Shown: positions 23,957-31,806, counted from the stretch's first letter. The stretch: 31,881 nucleotides of DNA from Bacteroidales bacterium (GCA_017618435.1 JAFZUH010000234.1:1-31881); one strand, 5' to 3'. Notes: generated by a model not told the origin, from the sequence alone. Numbers and translations are program-made.

Positions 23957-24542
23957 GTGGAAAATATTTACCAATGGTCTTTTAAAAGAAAACCCAACCT
24001 TTGTTTTGTTGTTGGGAATGTGTCCAACATTAGGAGTTACGACTTCTGCTATTAATGGATTGGGAATGGGATTGGCAACAACATTTGTGCTTATCTTATC
24101 AAATATTGTTATTTCAACATTAAAGAATGTAATTCCAGATACGGTACGTATTCCCGCATTTATTGTGATAATTGCTTCTTTTGTAACCATGGTTGATTTG
24201 TTAATGCAAGCCTATATTCCTGATTTGCATGCACAATTGGGGCTTTTTATCCCTTTGATTGTGGTCAATTGTTTGGTGTTGGGGCGTGCAGAAGCATTTG
24301 CCTCCAAAAACAATGTTTTCAACTCTACCATCGATGGATTGGGAATGGGTTTGGGGTTCACCTGCTTATTAACGCTCTTGGGTATCGTTAGAGAATTTTT
24401 GGGAAATATATCGTTCTTTAGCCACAAATTGGCCAATATAGACGGTGCATTGGTGTTTGTTTTGGCACCCGGTGGATTTTTGGCTTTGGGATTGCTTTTA
24501 GCATTAATTAATAGTATAAAAAACAGGGAAACCTCTAAATAG
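23949..24542 (+). CDS. rnfE: Rnf electron transport complex subunit E
   Basis: Integral membrane subunit of Rnf, homologous to NqrD and paralogous to RnfA. The 197 residues hold about six hydrophobic helices with the signature NPTFVLLLGMCPTLGVTTSAINGLGMGLATTFVL, including the Cys that ligates the shared intramembrane iron-sulfur centre, and VNCLVLGRAEAFASKN. A Shine-Dalgarno AGGAGG at 23935-23940 lies 8 nt before the ATG, and the start overlaps the end of rnfG. Its stop is TAG. Confidence 0.95.
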   Translation: MNKWKIFTNGLLKENPTFVLLLGMCPTLGVTTSAINGLGMGLATTFVLILSNIVISTLKNVIPDTVRIPAFIVIIASFVTMVDLLMQAYIPDLHAQLGLFIPLIVVNCLVLGRAEAFASKNNVFNSTIDGLGMGLGFTCLLTLLGIVREFLGNISFFSHKLANIDGALVFVLAPGGFLALGLLLALINSIKNRETSK

Positions 24543-24567
24543 TTAATAATTTCAAAATTAAAGAAGT

Positions 24568-25155
24568 ATGGAAGCATTAGTTGTTATTATTATTTCAACT
24601 GTATTTGTCAATAATATTGTTTTTTCGCAATTTTTAGGCATTTGTCCTTTTTTGGGTGTATCCAGCAAGATTTCAACCTCAATGGGAATGGGTGCAGCGG
24701 TTATTTTTGTCATAACCATTGCAACTTTGGTAACCTATTTGGTTTTTCAGTATATTTTGGTACCATTTAATTTGGTGTTTTTACAAACTATCTGTTATAT
24801 ATTGATTATAGCAGCATTGGTACAAATGTTGGAAATTATGCTAAAAAAAGTCAGTCCGTCTTTGTATCAGGCATTGGGAATATTTTTACCATTGATTACA
24901 ACCAATTGTGCAGTATTGGGTGTTTCCATAATGGTGATACAACAAAATTACAATCTTGGCGGAGCATTGCTATATGCTTTTTTTACGGCAGTTGGTTTTG
25001 CTTTAGCATTGGTACTCTTTGCCGGTTGTAGAGAACATCTTGAAATGATGGACCCGCCTAAAAATATGAAAGGCATGCCTATTGCGTTAATTACAGCAGG
25101 TATTTTGGCTCTTGCCTTTATGGGTTTTGCCGGTTTAAATTTATTCAAATATTAA
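24568..25155 (+). CDS. rnfA: Rnf electron transport complex subunit A
   Basis: Integral membrane subunit of Rnf, homologous to NqrE, pairing with RnfE to build the central membrane core. The 195 residues hold about six helices. Signatures are NNIVFSQFLGICPFLGVSSKISTSMGMGAAVIFV near the N-terminus, with the conserved Cys in GICPFLG, and TTNCAVLGVSIM in the middle. It is the last gene of the operon; a clear terminator follows at 25170. Confidence 0.95.
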   Translation: MEALVVIIISTVFVNNIVFSQFLGICPFLGVSSKISTSMGMGAAVIFVITIATLVTYLVFQYILVPFNLVFLQTICYILIIAALVQMLEIMLKKVSPSLYQALGIFLPLITTNCAVLGVSIMVIQQNYNLGGALLYAFFTAVGFALALVLFAGCREHLEMMDPPKNMKGMPIALITAGILALAFMGFAGLNLFKY

Positions 25156-25169
25156 GAATAACTTTCAAT

Positions 25170-25206
25170 AAAAAGAAAAAGAGGACAATTGTCCCCTTTT
25201 TTCTTT
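25170..25206 (+). terminator. Terminator of the rnf operon
   Basis: AAAAAGAGGACA, ATT, then GTCCCCTTTTTTC: a short GC-centred stem extended by A/T pairing and a T-run, 15 nt after the rnfA stop. Confidence 0.85.
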
Positions 25207-25231
25207 TATAAGCAAATATTGTTACGCACAA

Positions 25232-27100
25232 ATGAAACGTTTTTGGATAACGTTACTGAAAATCTACCTGTTTTGGCTCATATTTTTTGCAATAGGGAGA
25301 ACTATATTTTTGTGTGTTTATCACCATTTGCTTGTCGGTATTGATTTTATTGAAATTCTAAAAACATATATAGCGGCATGGCGTTTAGATACGGCTATGG
25401 CTTGTTATTTCTGTGTTTTGCCGATTATCTTGTCTGCACTTCAACTTTGTATAAAGGGAAAAATTCTGTTTTATTTACAAATGATTGTTTGCGGAATAGA
25501 GTTGTTTTTTGCCAATTTGGTGCTTTTCGGTGAAATAGGTGTGTATAAAGAATGGCTAACCAAATTGAACTACAAGATTTTTCTCTACCTCAAACACCCT
25601 ACAGAAATCGTACAATCAGCAAATAGCGTAGAATTACTATTATTTTTTGTTGGTCTTGCTGTACTGATGGTGATATTTTTATGGATATATCGCAGGTGGG
25701 TTTTAAAACCGGAAATTACTTGTATTAATAAGAAATTGCTAAAATTTCCTTTGTGTTTTTGTCTGTCAGGCGGATTGTGTTTTTTAGGTATGCGAGGAGG
25801 TTTTGATGCTATTCCTATCACTCAAAGTGCGGCATATTTTTCCCGCCATACCATTTTAAATGACGTTGCAGTAAATCCTGATTTTAATCTTATTATGCAC
25901 TTTATTAATTTTAAAAGTGTCGATAAAAACAAATTCCATTTTATGGATAATGAACAAGCGGAGGCTGTTTTCAAGCAAATTCATTTTACCGAAAAGGATA
26001 GTAATATTAATATATTGAAAACAAACAATATTAATATTGTCATTATTTTATTGGAAAGTTGGTCTGCCGACCTTGTCGATGATTTGACGGGAAGAAAAGA
26101 TTCTATTACCCCAAATTTTCAAAAATTGGAAAAAGAGGGCATTCTTTTTACCAATATGTATGCCAATGGGCATCGTTCTCAGCAGGCGGTTTGTAGCATT
26201 TTGAGCGGTTTTCCGTCTGTTCCTATTTTCGATATAACTGACAATCAAGAAAAATACAAACATTTACCAAGTTTGATACAACCGTTGCAACAAAATGGTT
26301 ATGCAACCTCTTTTTATTTCGGAGGTAATTTGGATTACGGAAATATCAGAGCGTTTCTATTGCATTGCAATTTTGACAAAATTGTAGAAAGCAAAGATTT
26401 GCCCAAGAAACTTCCTCGGGGCAAATTAGGTATTCCTGACCAATATATGACAGACATACATATAAACAGCCTGACTGAAACACAAGAGCCGTTTTTTTCT
26501 GTATGGTTTACGGTAAGCACACATAGTCCTTACGACCAACCTAAAAATACTCCTCAAGTGAAGAATGAAAACTTGGAAAATCTTGCCTATTTGAATTCTG
26601 CAAAATATTGCGATTTTTGGTTGGGCAAATATTTTGAAAAAGTACGTCAAGAACCGTGGTATGCAAACACGTTGTTTATTTTGGTAGGCGACCATGGGCA
26701 CCCTACGCATTTACAGCAAGAATCGGCAATGAACTTCAACTACCAGCGTGTGCCTATGCTGTGGTTGGGCGAAGTGCTTAAAGATGAATACAAAGGAAGT
26801 ATCAATTCTGATATGTGTTCCCATATCGATTTGGCAAAAACTATTTTATCGCAACTGAATATAAACAATGATAACTTTTTATTTGGACGGAATATTTACA
26901 ATGCCAATCATCAACAATTTGCATTTTTTGAAGCCCTTGAAGGGTTTGGCTATAAAATTCCTCATGGGTCGATTGTTCAGTTTAATACTGAAAGTGCCTT
27001 TATTCAAAACTTTGAAGGAGATTCTGCCTATTTTGATACTATAAAACAACAAGGGGAAGCCTTTTTGCAATATCTTTACCAAACTTATATGGATTATTAA
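25232..27100 (+). CDS. LTA synthase/sulfatase-family membrane protein
   Basis: Predicted inner-membrane phosphoglycerol-transferase-like or sulfatase-fold enzyme, 622 residues. The N-terminal part (about 1-205) has five hydrophobic segments, the layout of LtaS/MdoB proteins. The C-terminal domain (about 265-560) is an alkaline-phosphatase-superfamily domain facing the periplasm. Metal ligand Glu275 is in LLESWS; the nucleophile position is Ser316 in GHRSQQAVCSILSG, where LtaS-type enzymes usually have Thr; Asp487 and His488 are in GDHGH, and STHSPY also fits the family. Gram-negative Bacteroidota make no lipoteichoic acid, so the product probably transfers a phospho-group to a lipid or envelope glycan. 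The gene lies after the rnf terminator and before a methyltransferase gene. Confidence 0.85.
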   Translation: MKRFWITLLKIYLFWLIFFAIGRTIFLCVYHHLLVGIDFIEILKTYIAAWRLDTAMACYFCVLPIILSALQLCIKGKILFYLQMIVCGIELFFANLVLFGEIGVYKEWLTKLNYKIFLYLKHPTEIVQSANSVELLLFFVGLAVLMVIFLWIYRRWVLKPEITCINKKLLKFPLCFCLSGGLCFLGMRGGFDAIPITQSAAYFSRHTILNDVAVNPDFNLIMHFINFKSVDKNKFHFMDNEQAEAVFKQIHFTEKDSNINILKTNNINIVIILLESWSADLVDDLTGRKDSITPNFQKLEKEGILFTNMYANGHRSQQAVCSILSGFPSVPIFDITDNQEKYKHLPSLIQPLQQNGYATSFYFGGNLDYGNIRAFLLHCNFDKIVESKDLPKKLPRGKLGIPDQYMTDIHINSLTETQEPFFSVWFTVSTHSPYDQPKNTPQVKNENLENLAYLNSAKYCDFWLGKYFEKVRQEPWYANTLFILVGDHGHPTHLQQESAMNFNYQRVPMLWLGEVLKDEYKGSINSDMCSHIDLAKTILSQLNINNDNFLFGRNIYNANHQQFAFFEALEGFGYKIPHGSIVQFNTESAFIQNFEGDSAYFDTIKQQGEAFLQYLYQTYMDY

Positions 27101-27107
27101 CAAATGC

Positions 27108-27115
27108 TAATTTTG
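27108..27115 (+). promoter_or_regulatory. Possible -7 box before the methyltransferase gene
   Basis: TAATTTTG in the 30-nt gap between the LtaS-like and methyltransferase genes, 15 nt before the ATG. Cotranscription with the upstream gene is equally possible. Confidence 0.4.
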
Positions 27116-27130
27116 TAGAAATATTTTTAT

Positions 27131-27910
27131 ATGCAAGAAAGATACACAAATCGTAAATTATATTTTGACGAACAGAGTTATACAACAGAAAAATATGTTC
27201 TTCCATACATAGAACAATATAAATCTATAGATAAAAATTGTAAAATTTTGGAAGTCGGTTGTGGGGAAGGGGGCAACCTGAAACCATTTTTAGACCGTGG
27301 GGTGCAATGTATGGGCATTGATTTGAATAAAGAGCAAATTGCCAATGCCAAACAATTTTTCCAATCACATCCCAATATGAACAATATGACATTGATAGAA
27401 AAGGATATTTATGAGTTTCAAGACAATGAAACAACTTTTGACATTATTATGTTGCGTGATGTTATCGAACATATTCATAATCAGGAAAAGTTTATGAATT
27501 TTATCCTACGTTTTCTAAATAAAGATGGCGTATTGTTTTTTGCTTTTCCACCTTGGTTTATGCCTTTTGGCGGTCATCAGCAGGTGTGCCAAAGCAAATT
27601 GTCGAAACTGCCGTATTTCCATTTGTTGCCCGCCAAATGTTATGCTCAAGTTTTGCGTTGGGGGCATGAAGACAAAAAGGGGATAGCCGATTTGTTGGAA
27701 ATTAAGGAAACGGGTATTACCATTGAACGTTTTGAGCGTATCTGCAAAGCCAATGACTTAACAATTTTAAATAAAACATTTTATTTCATTAACCCCAACT
27801 ATGAAATAAAATTCAGGCTTAAACCGAGAAAAACCTTACCGATATTTCGTTCTTTGCCTTATATCAGAGATTTTTACACAACAGCTGTTTATTATTTGTT
27901 GAGTAAATAA
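27131..27910 (+). CDS. Class I SAM-dependent methyltransferase
   Basis: Predicted small-molecule or lipid/glycan methyltransferase of 259 residues. SAM-binding motif I is ILEVGCGEGGNLKPF (39-53), motif II contains the acidic GIDLNKEQI, and motif IV-like FDIIMLRDVIEHIHNQEKF follows, as in the Methyltransf_11/UbiE-like group. The C-terminal half has an aromatic-rich cap (FPPWFMPFGGHQQVCQ, YFHLLPAKCYAQVLRWG) and ends with basic and hydrophobic segments that may touch the membrane. Related proteins are often found in surface polysaccharide or lipid loci; the neighbouring LtaS-like gene makes an envelope substrate plausible. The substrate is not identifiable. Confidence 0.82.
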   Translation: MQERYTNRKLYFDEQSYTTEKYVLPYIEQYKSIDKNCKILEVGCGEGGNLKPFLDRGVQCMGIDLNKEQIANAKQFFQSHPNMNNMTLIEKDIYEFQDNETTFDIIMLRDVIEHIHNQEKFMNFILRFLNKDGVLFFAFPPWFMPFGGHQQVCQSKLSKLPYFHLLPAKCYAQVLRWGHEDKKGIADLLEIKETGITIERFERICKANDLTILNKTFYFINPNYEIKFRLKPRKTLPIFRSLPYIRDFYTTAVYYLLSK

Positions 27911-28038
27911 GATTGCTTGTATATATACAAGGGAAAGTTAATGCAGAATATAATAGTTATATCTGTATAATCAAAATGTTCTTTGTTTTCTTTTTTCCAA
28001 GAAATAATCCTAAATAGTTATAATATAAAAAATAATTG
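27911..28038. other. AT-rich noncoding gap
   Basis: About 130 bases before the promoter at 28039. I see no gene, repeat or clear terminator. Confidence 0.5.
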
Positions 28039-28046
28039 TATCTTTG
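28039..28046 (+). promoter_or_regulatory. -7 box for the structured leader/ncRNA
   Basis: TATCTTTG followed by GCAAC, a full TAnnTTTG match. No open reading frame starts nearby; the first gene start is 308 nt further on, so the early transcript must be noncoding. Confidence 0.7.
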
Positions 28047-28052
28047 CAACAA

Positions 28053-28303
28053 GTTTGTAACACTTTTTTAGTGTTCTGACGATTTTTATTATTAACAAGC
28101 ATTAGCTATTATTCTTGTCCGAATCAAAAGCCTGCAAACTGATGATTTAGATATCAGATAAACGCTAATCCACGAGATGTCTGTTCTCTGTCCACTTGTT
28201 AGAAGTTGATGCTCGCACTATATGTGTGGGCTGATTTGACAAGTGGGCGGGGTTCGTGCAGGCTCCCCGTGGACAAGACAGAGAAGTCCGCACTTCCTTT
28301 TTT
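28053..28303 (+). ncRNA. Candidate structured RNA: independent small RNA or attenuator leader
   Basis: Not a family I recognise. From the expected transcription start (about 28053) the sequence offers a 5' hairpin (AACACT/AGTGTT, 28059-28075) and a small hairpin CTGAT/ATCAG (28139-28157). A three-way junction follows. P1 is nine perfect pairs, 28184-28192 with 28277-28285. P2 is seven pairs, 28193-28199 with 28239-28245, directly stacked on P1. P2b is eight pairs including G-U, 28211-28218 with 28224-28231, loop TATAT. P3 is five pairs, 28248-28252 with 28265-28269, 12-nt loop. A terminator-like hairpin (28283-28296) and T6 end the unit, and its left arm overlaps the right strand of P1, as in transcriptional riboswitches. 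All pairings were found by eye. Confidence 0.5.
28283..28303 (+). terminator. Short terminator-like hairpin at the end of the structured RNA
   Basis: GAAGT (28283-28287) pairs with ACTTC (28292-28296) around CCGC, followed by C and six T. The stem is short, so termination would be partial. It competes with helix P1 for bases 28283-28285. Confidence 0.5.
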
Positions 28304-28320
28304 GTCATAGTCTGATGTAG

Positions 28321-28354
28321 AGATTGATAGTGATGCTCAAAACGCTATCAATCT
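28321..28354 (+). promoter_or_regulatory. 12-bp hairpin abutting the methyltransferase start codon
   Basis: AGATTGATAGTG (28321-28332) and CGCTATCAATCT (28343-28354) pair over their full length with one G-U, around a 10-nt loop. The hairpin ends on the base before ATG 28355. It could be a translational block, an operator for autoregulation, or both. Confidence 0.55.
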
Positions 28355-29410
28355 ATGGCACAAAACGATAATTTAAAACGGGCAAAAAAGGAAAAAAACG
28401 ACGAATTTTATACACAGTGGGCTGACATTGAAAAGGAAATTATGGCATATTTGGATTACAATCCGAATGTGTTTCGTGATAAAACCATTTTACTGCCCTG
28501 TGATGACCCAGAATGGAGCAATTTTACCAAATTTTTTGTACAAAATTTTGAGGCTTTCGGTTTAAAGAAGTTAATATCCACCAGCTATGCCGCTGAAAGC
28601 AAGAAAATAAAAACTTGGCAACCCACTTTGTTTGAAATGCAAAATCCCCATTACGATGCTGATAAAAGTCGTACCAACGGCAAAATTTTCACCCTTGACC
28701 ACGATACCAACCAAAACGGCAAAATAGATATAGATGACTTGCAATGGCAATATTTGGAAGGGGACGGAGATTTTAGAAGCGATGAAGTAAAACGCCTCCG
28801 TGATGAAGCGGATATGATTATCACCAACCCACCATTTTCTTTGTTTAGAGAATTTTTGGCGTGGATTGTGGAAGAACAAAAACAATTTGTCATAATAGGA
28901 AGCATGAATGCCATTACCTATAAAGAAGTTTTTAAATTGATAAAAAACGATGAATTGTGGCTTGGAAATGGATTTCAATCAGGAAATGCATATTTCGGAA
29001 TCCCCAAAGACCAAGTAAAAGAATACGCATTCGGAGTATATGATTCTCAAACAAACTTAGTTAAATTTAGAAATTGTTGTTGGTTTACCAATATTGACCA
29101 TGGTCGTCGTCACCAACCCTTGCAATTAATGACTATGGTAGACAATATCAAACATAGCAAACACAAAGAAATTAAGGAACAAGGCTATCCAAAATACGAT
29201 AATTACGATGCCATAGAAGTGCCTTATACCGATGCCATACCGGGTGATTACGATGGAATAATGGGTGTTCCTATCAGTTTTTTGGATAAATATTGTCCAG
29301 AACAGTTTGAAATATTAGGACTTGATGACCATAGAGAAGAATGGAGAGGAAAAGGACCAGATTTGAATGGAAAAACTTTATATAGAAGAATTATAATTAA
29401 AAAGCGATAA
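28355..29410 (+). CDS. EcoRI-family adenine-specific DNA methyltransferase
   Basis: Predicted N6-adenine DNA methyltransferase of the EcoRI methylase family (PF13651-type), 351 residues. The N-terminus reads KEKNDEFYTQWADIEKEI, typical for the family. ILLPCDDPEWSNFTKFF (about 45-61) is the SAM-binding region, IITNPPFSLFREFL carries the catalytic N-P-P-F at residues 158-161, and the C-terminal half has CCWFTNIDHGRRHQPLQL and the GVPISFLDKYCPEQFEILG segment. Although M.EcoRI modifies GAATTC, this family is broad and the target here is unknown. No EcoRI-like endonuclease is present; a DUF262-HNH protein starts 2 nt downstream and is the likely partner. The ATG is preceded by a hairpin and no Shine-Dalgarno. 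Confidence 0.9.
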   Translation: MAQNDNLKRAKKEKNDEFYTQWADIEKEIMAYLDYNPNVFRDKTILLPCDDPEWSNFTKFFVQNFEAFGLKKLISTSYAAESKKIKTWQPTLFEMQNPHYDADKSRTNGKIFTLDHDTNQNGKIDIDDLQWQYLEGDGDFRSDEVKRLRDEADMIITNPPFSLFREFLAWIVEEQKQFVIIGSMNAITYKEVFKLIKNDELWLGNGFQSGNAYFGIPKDQVKEYAFGVYDSQTNLVKFRNCCWFTNIDHGRRHQPLQLMTMVDNIKHSKHKEIKEQGYPKYDNYDAIEVPYTDAIPGDYDGIMGVPISFLDKYCPEQFEILGLDDHREEWRGKGPDLNGKTLYRRIIIKKR

Positions 29411-29412
29411 AA

Positions 29413-30573
29413 ATGAAAACAGCATTACACACGGAATGGACGGTAAAAGACATTTGCGAAGGCTTTGTCTATAACGAATTGGAAGGAAAAGGTTTGTTCG
29501 GGATGAACGGCAGACTGACCATACAACCAGAATATCAGCGTAATTATATATACGCCGACGGCAAGAAAGATGTCGCCGTGATAGACTCGGTTTTAAAGGG
29601 TTATCCTATCGGATTAATCTATTTTAATAAACGAGAAGACGGTCAGTTGGAAGTATTAGACGGACAGCAACGTATCACCAGTTTAGGGCGTTTTGTTACC
29701 AGCAAGTTTGCCATCAAGCAAGACGGCATGGAGCAGTATTTTAGGGGTATAGCCAAAGATAAACAAGACAAAATATTGGGAACAAAACTTTTGATATATG
29801 TTTGCGAAGGAACGGAAAGCGAAATAAAAGAATGGTTCAAGACGATAAATATTGTCGGTGTTCCGCTCAATCATCAGGAGATTTTGAATGCCATTTATTC
29901 CGGCACTTTTGTAACGCTTGCCAAAGAGAAATTCAGTAATTCTCAAAACAGCAATATCAACAAGTGGAGTTCGTATATTTCAGGAGCTGTCAAACGTCAG
30001 GACTATTTACAATGTGCTTTGGATTGGGTAAGCAAAGGCGAGATAGAAAAATATATGTCCGACCATAGACATGATACCGATATCAATGAACTGGAAAACT
30101 ATTTCAATTCGGTGATAGACTGGGTGGATGGAGTGTTTGTTAATATAGAAAAAGAGATGTGTGGATTACCATGGGGAAAATTATACGAAGAATATCATAG
30201 TCATCCGTATGATTCAGTAAAGGTTGCTAAAAAGCAAAGAGAATTATATGAGGATTACTATATCAAGAATAAGAAAGGTATATATGAATATATACTGGGT
30301 GATTGTAAAGACAATAAATTGTTAGAAGTTCGCTGTTTTGACGAACCAACTAAAAAATCGGTGTATACAAAACAAACCAATGAGGCAAAAGCAAAAGGCA
30401 TTTCCAATTGTCCTTTGTGTGCTTTGGGACATGATACCAACCGTTCTCGTATATGGAAACTTACAGATATGGACGCCGACCATGTAACAGCATGGAGCAA
30501 GGGTGGTGCAACCAACATTTCCAATTGCCAAATGCTATGCAAAACACACAATAGGGCAAAAGGGAATAAATAA
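29413..30573 (+). CDS. DUF262 (GmrS-like) protein with C-terminal HNH nuclease domain
   Basis: Predicted restriction-type nuclease of 386 residues. The N-terminal DUF262/ParB-like domain has IQPEYQRNYIY (37-47), IDSVLKGYPIGLIYF and the nucleotide-binding motif DGQQRIT (83-89), as in GmrS, the NTP-using half of GmrSD type IV enzymes. The C-terminal HNH domain has CPLC (Cys333, Cys336), ADH (Asp356, His357), SNC (Asn371) and LCKTHN (Cys376, His379), all consistent with a working zinc-stabilised HNH site. The gene starts 2 nt after the methyltransferase gene, so the two are almost certainly translated from one mRNA. I infer a modification-dependent or modification-protected restriction system; whether it cuts unmethylated or foreign modified DNA is not decided by sequence. 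Confidence 0.87.
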   Translation: MKTALHTEWTVKDICEGFVYNELEGKGLFGMNGRLTIQPEYQRNYIYADGKKDVAVIDSVLKGYPIGLIYFNKREDGQLEVLDGQQRITSLGRFVTSKFAIKQDGMEQYFRGIAKDKQDKILGTKLLIYVCEGTESEIKEWFKTINIVGVPLNHQEILNAIYSGTFVTLAKEKFSNSQNSNINKWSSYISGAVKRQDYLQCALDWVSKGEIEKYMSDHRHDTDINELENYFNSVIDWVDGVFVNIEKEMCGLPWGKLYEEYHSHPYDSVKVAKKQRELYEDYYIKNKKGIYEYILGDCKDNKLLEVRCFDEPTKKSVYTKQTNEAKAKGISNCPLCALGHDTNRSRIWKLTDMDADHVTAWSKGGATNISNCQMLCKTHNRAKGNK

Positions 30574-30588
30574 AAAGGTTGCCTATGC

Positions 30589-31782
30589 TTATTTTTCAGC
30601 CAAAAGGTTAATAGCGAAGAATGCCATTAGGGCTGCTCCTGTTTTCAAAGCCTCTTCATTGGCATTGAAATTAGCCGCATGAAGATTTGTTTGCAGACCT
30701 TCTATTTGGGTGCCTAATCGGAAAAACACAGCAGGATAATGGTGTGAATAGTGTGCAAAATCTTCGGCTGTCATTCTGTAATCTAAAGATAGAACATTTT
30801 CATCACCAATGAATTGTTTTGCCCAACTTGCACATTGTCGGGTTAAATTTTCGTCATTTGTCAAAACAGGGTAACCTTTATTAATAAATACATCAGCACA
30901 ACCTTTGCGTTTATGGGCAATATTGGTACAGATTTCTGTTATTTTTTCATGAGCCGCATTTCTCCATTGTTCATCAAAAGTGCGTAATGTCCCCTCTATT
31001 TTTACGGATTCAGGTACAATATTTGTTTGTCCGTTTCCAACAATTCTGCCAAAGGTCAAAACAGAAGGTATGTCTTTGGGGGCGAAATCATCGCAGAAAT
31101 GCTCTAAAGTCAGTAATATTTCCGCTGCCATTGTCAATGGATTGATAAATGTTGCAGGCAAAGCAGCGTGTCCGCCTTTCCCTTTAATTGTAATATGTAA
31201 TTCATCGGTGGAAGCCATGTAGTTGCCGCATTTTAGCCCAATTTGCCCTGTCGGAATTTCAGGTGAAACATGACAACCTAAAATCGCTTTTATTTGATAT
31301 GTATCAAACAAACCGCTTTGAATGAGTTGCAATGCCCCTCCGGGAAACATTTCTTCCGAAGGCTGAAAAACCAACAAAATTCGTCCGGAAAAAGTGTGTT
31401 TGAGGTGCCATAATACGTATGCTGCTGTTAGTATATTGGTCATGTGCATATCATGCCCACATGCGTGCATGACACCATTGTTTTTAGAGATGAAATCAAA
31501 CGTATTTTCTTCTTCAATAGGCAGAGCATCCATATCTGCCCGTAAAACGATAGTTGATTCAGATATGCCTTTTGTTCCGTTTATTTCAGCCACAACTGCT
31601 GTGTTATCAAGCATTTTATTGGACTTTATACCCATTAGTGCCAATTGTTCCGATATATATTGAGCCGTTTGTTGTTCGTGTCCTGAAAGTTCGGGATATT
31701 GATGCAAATGCCTTCTGATTTTTATCGCCTGAGGATAAAATTCTTTTGTTAAATTGTTGATTTTCTGAATATTGTTATTCAT
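30589..31782 (-). CDS. M20-family amidohydrolase (N-acyl-amino acid hydrolase-like)
   Basis: Predicted cytoplasmic zinc- or manganese-dependent amidohydrolase of the M20D group (hippurate, IAA-amino acid or N-acetyl-diaminopimelate hydrolase relatives). The 397 residues have the usual length. Motifs are RRHLHQYPELSGHE (23-36), RADMDALPIEE (81-91), MHACGHDMH with ligands Cys108 and His110, QPSEEMFPGGA with Glu143/Glu144, GCHVSPEIPTGQ with His171, and the C-terminal NLHAANF His. The satellite domain in the middle includes KGKGGHAALP. There is no signal peptide. Substrate is not identifiable. It converges on the DUF262-HNH gene with only 15 nt between stops and has its own well-formed promoter. 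Confidence 0.9.
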   Translation of the reverse strand: MNNNIQKINNLTKEFYPQAIKIRRHLHQYPELSGHEQQTAQYISEQLALMGIKSNKMLDNTAVVAEINGTKGISESTIVLRADMDALPIEEENTFDFISKNNGVMHACGHDMHMTNILTAAYVLWHLKHTFSGRILLVFQPSEEMFPGGALQLIQSGLFDTYQIKAILGCHVSPEIPTGQIGLKCGNYMASTDELHITIKGKGGHAALPATFINPLTMAAEILLTLEHFCDDFAPKDIPSVLTFGRIVGNGQTNIVPESVKIEGTLRTFDEQWRNAAHEKITEICTNIAHKRKGCADVFINKGYPVLTNDENLTRQCASWAKQFIGDENVLSLDYRMTAEDFAHYSHHYPAVFFRLGTQIEGLQTNLHAANFNANEEALKTGAALMAFFAINLLAEK

Positions 31783-31806
31783 TTACCTCTTATTTAAAAT
31801 CAATGA

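Noticed and set aside
28139..28170. CTGATGA core suggesting a hammerhead ribozyme
   Set aside because: No second conserved GAAA strand at the right place and no three-stem arrangement around a cleavage GUC/GUH site.
28184..28296. Known riboswitch or an integron attC site as explanation of the structured region
   Set aside because: Signature sequences of SAM, cobalamin, TPP and preQ1 classes are absent, and the RYYYAAC/GTTRRRY pair needed for attC is not present at the ends.
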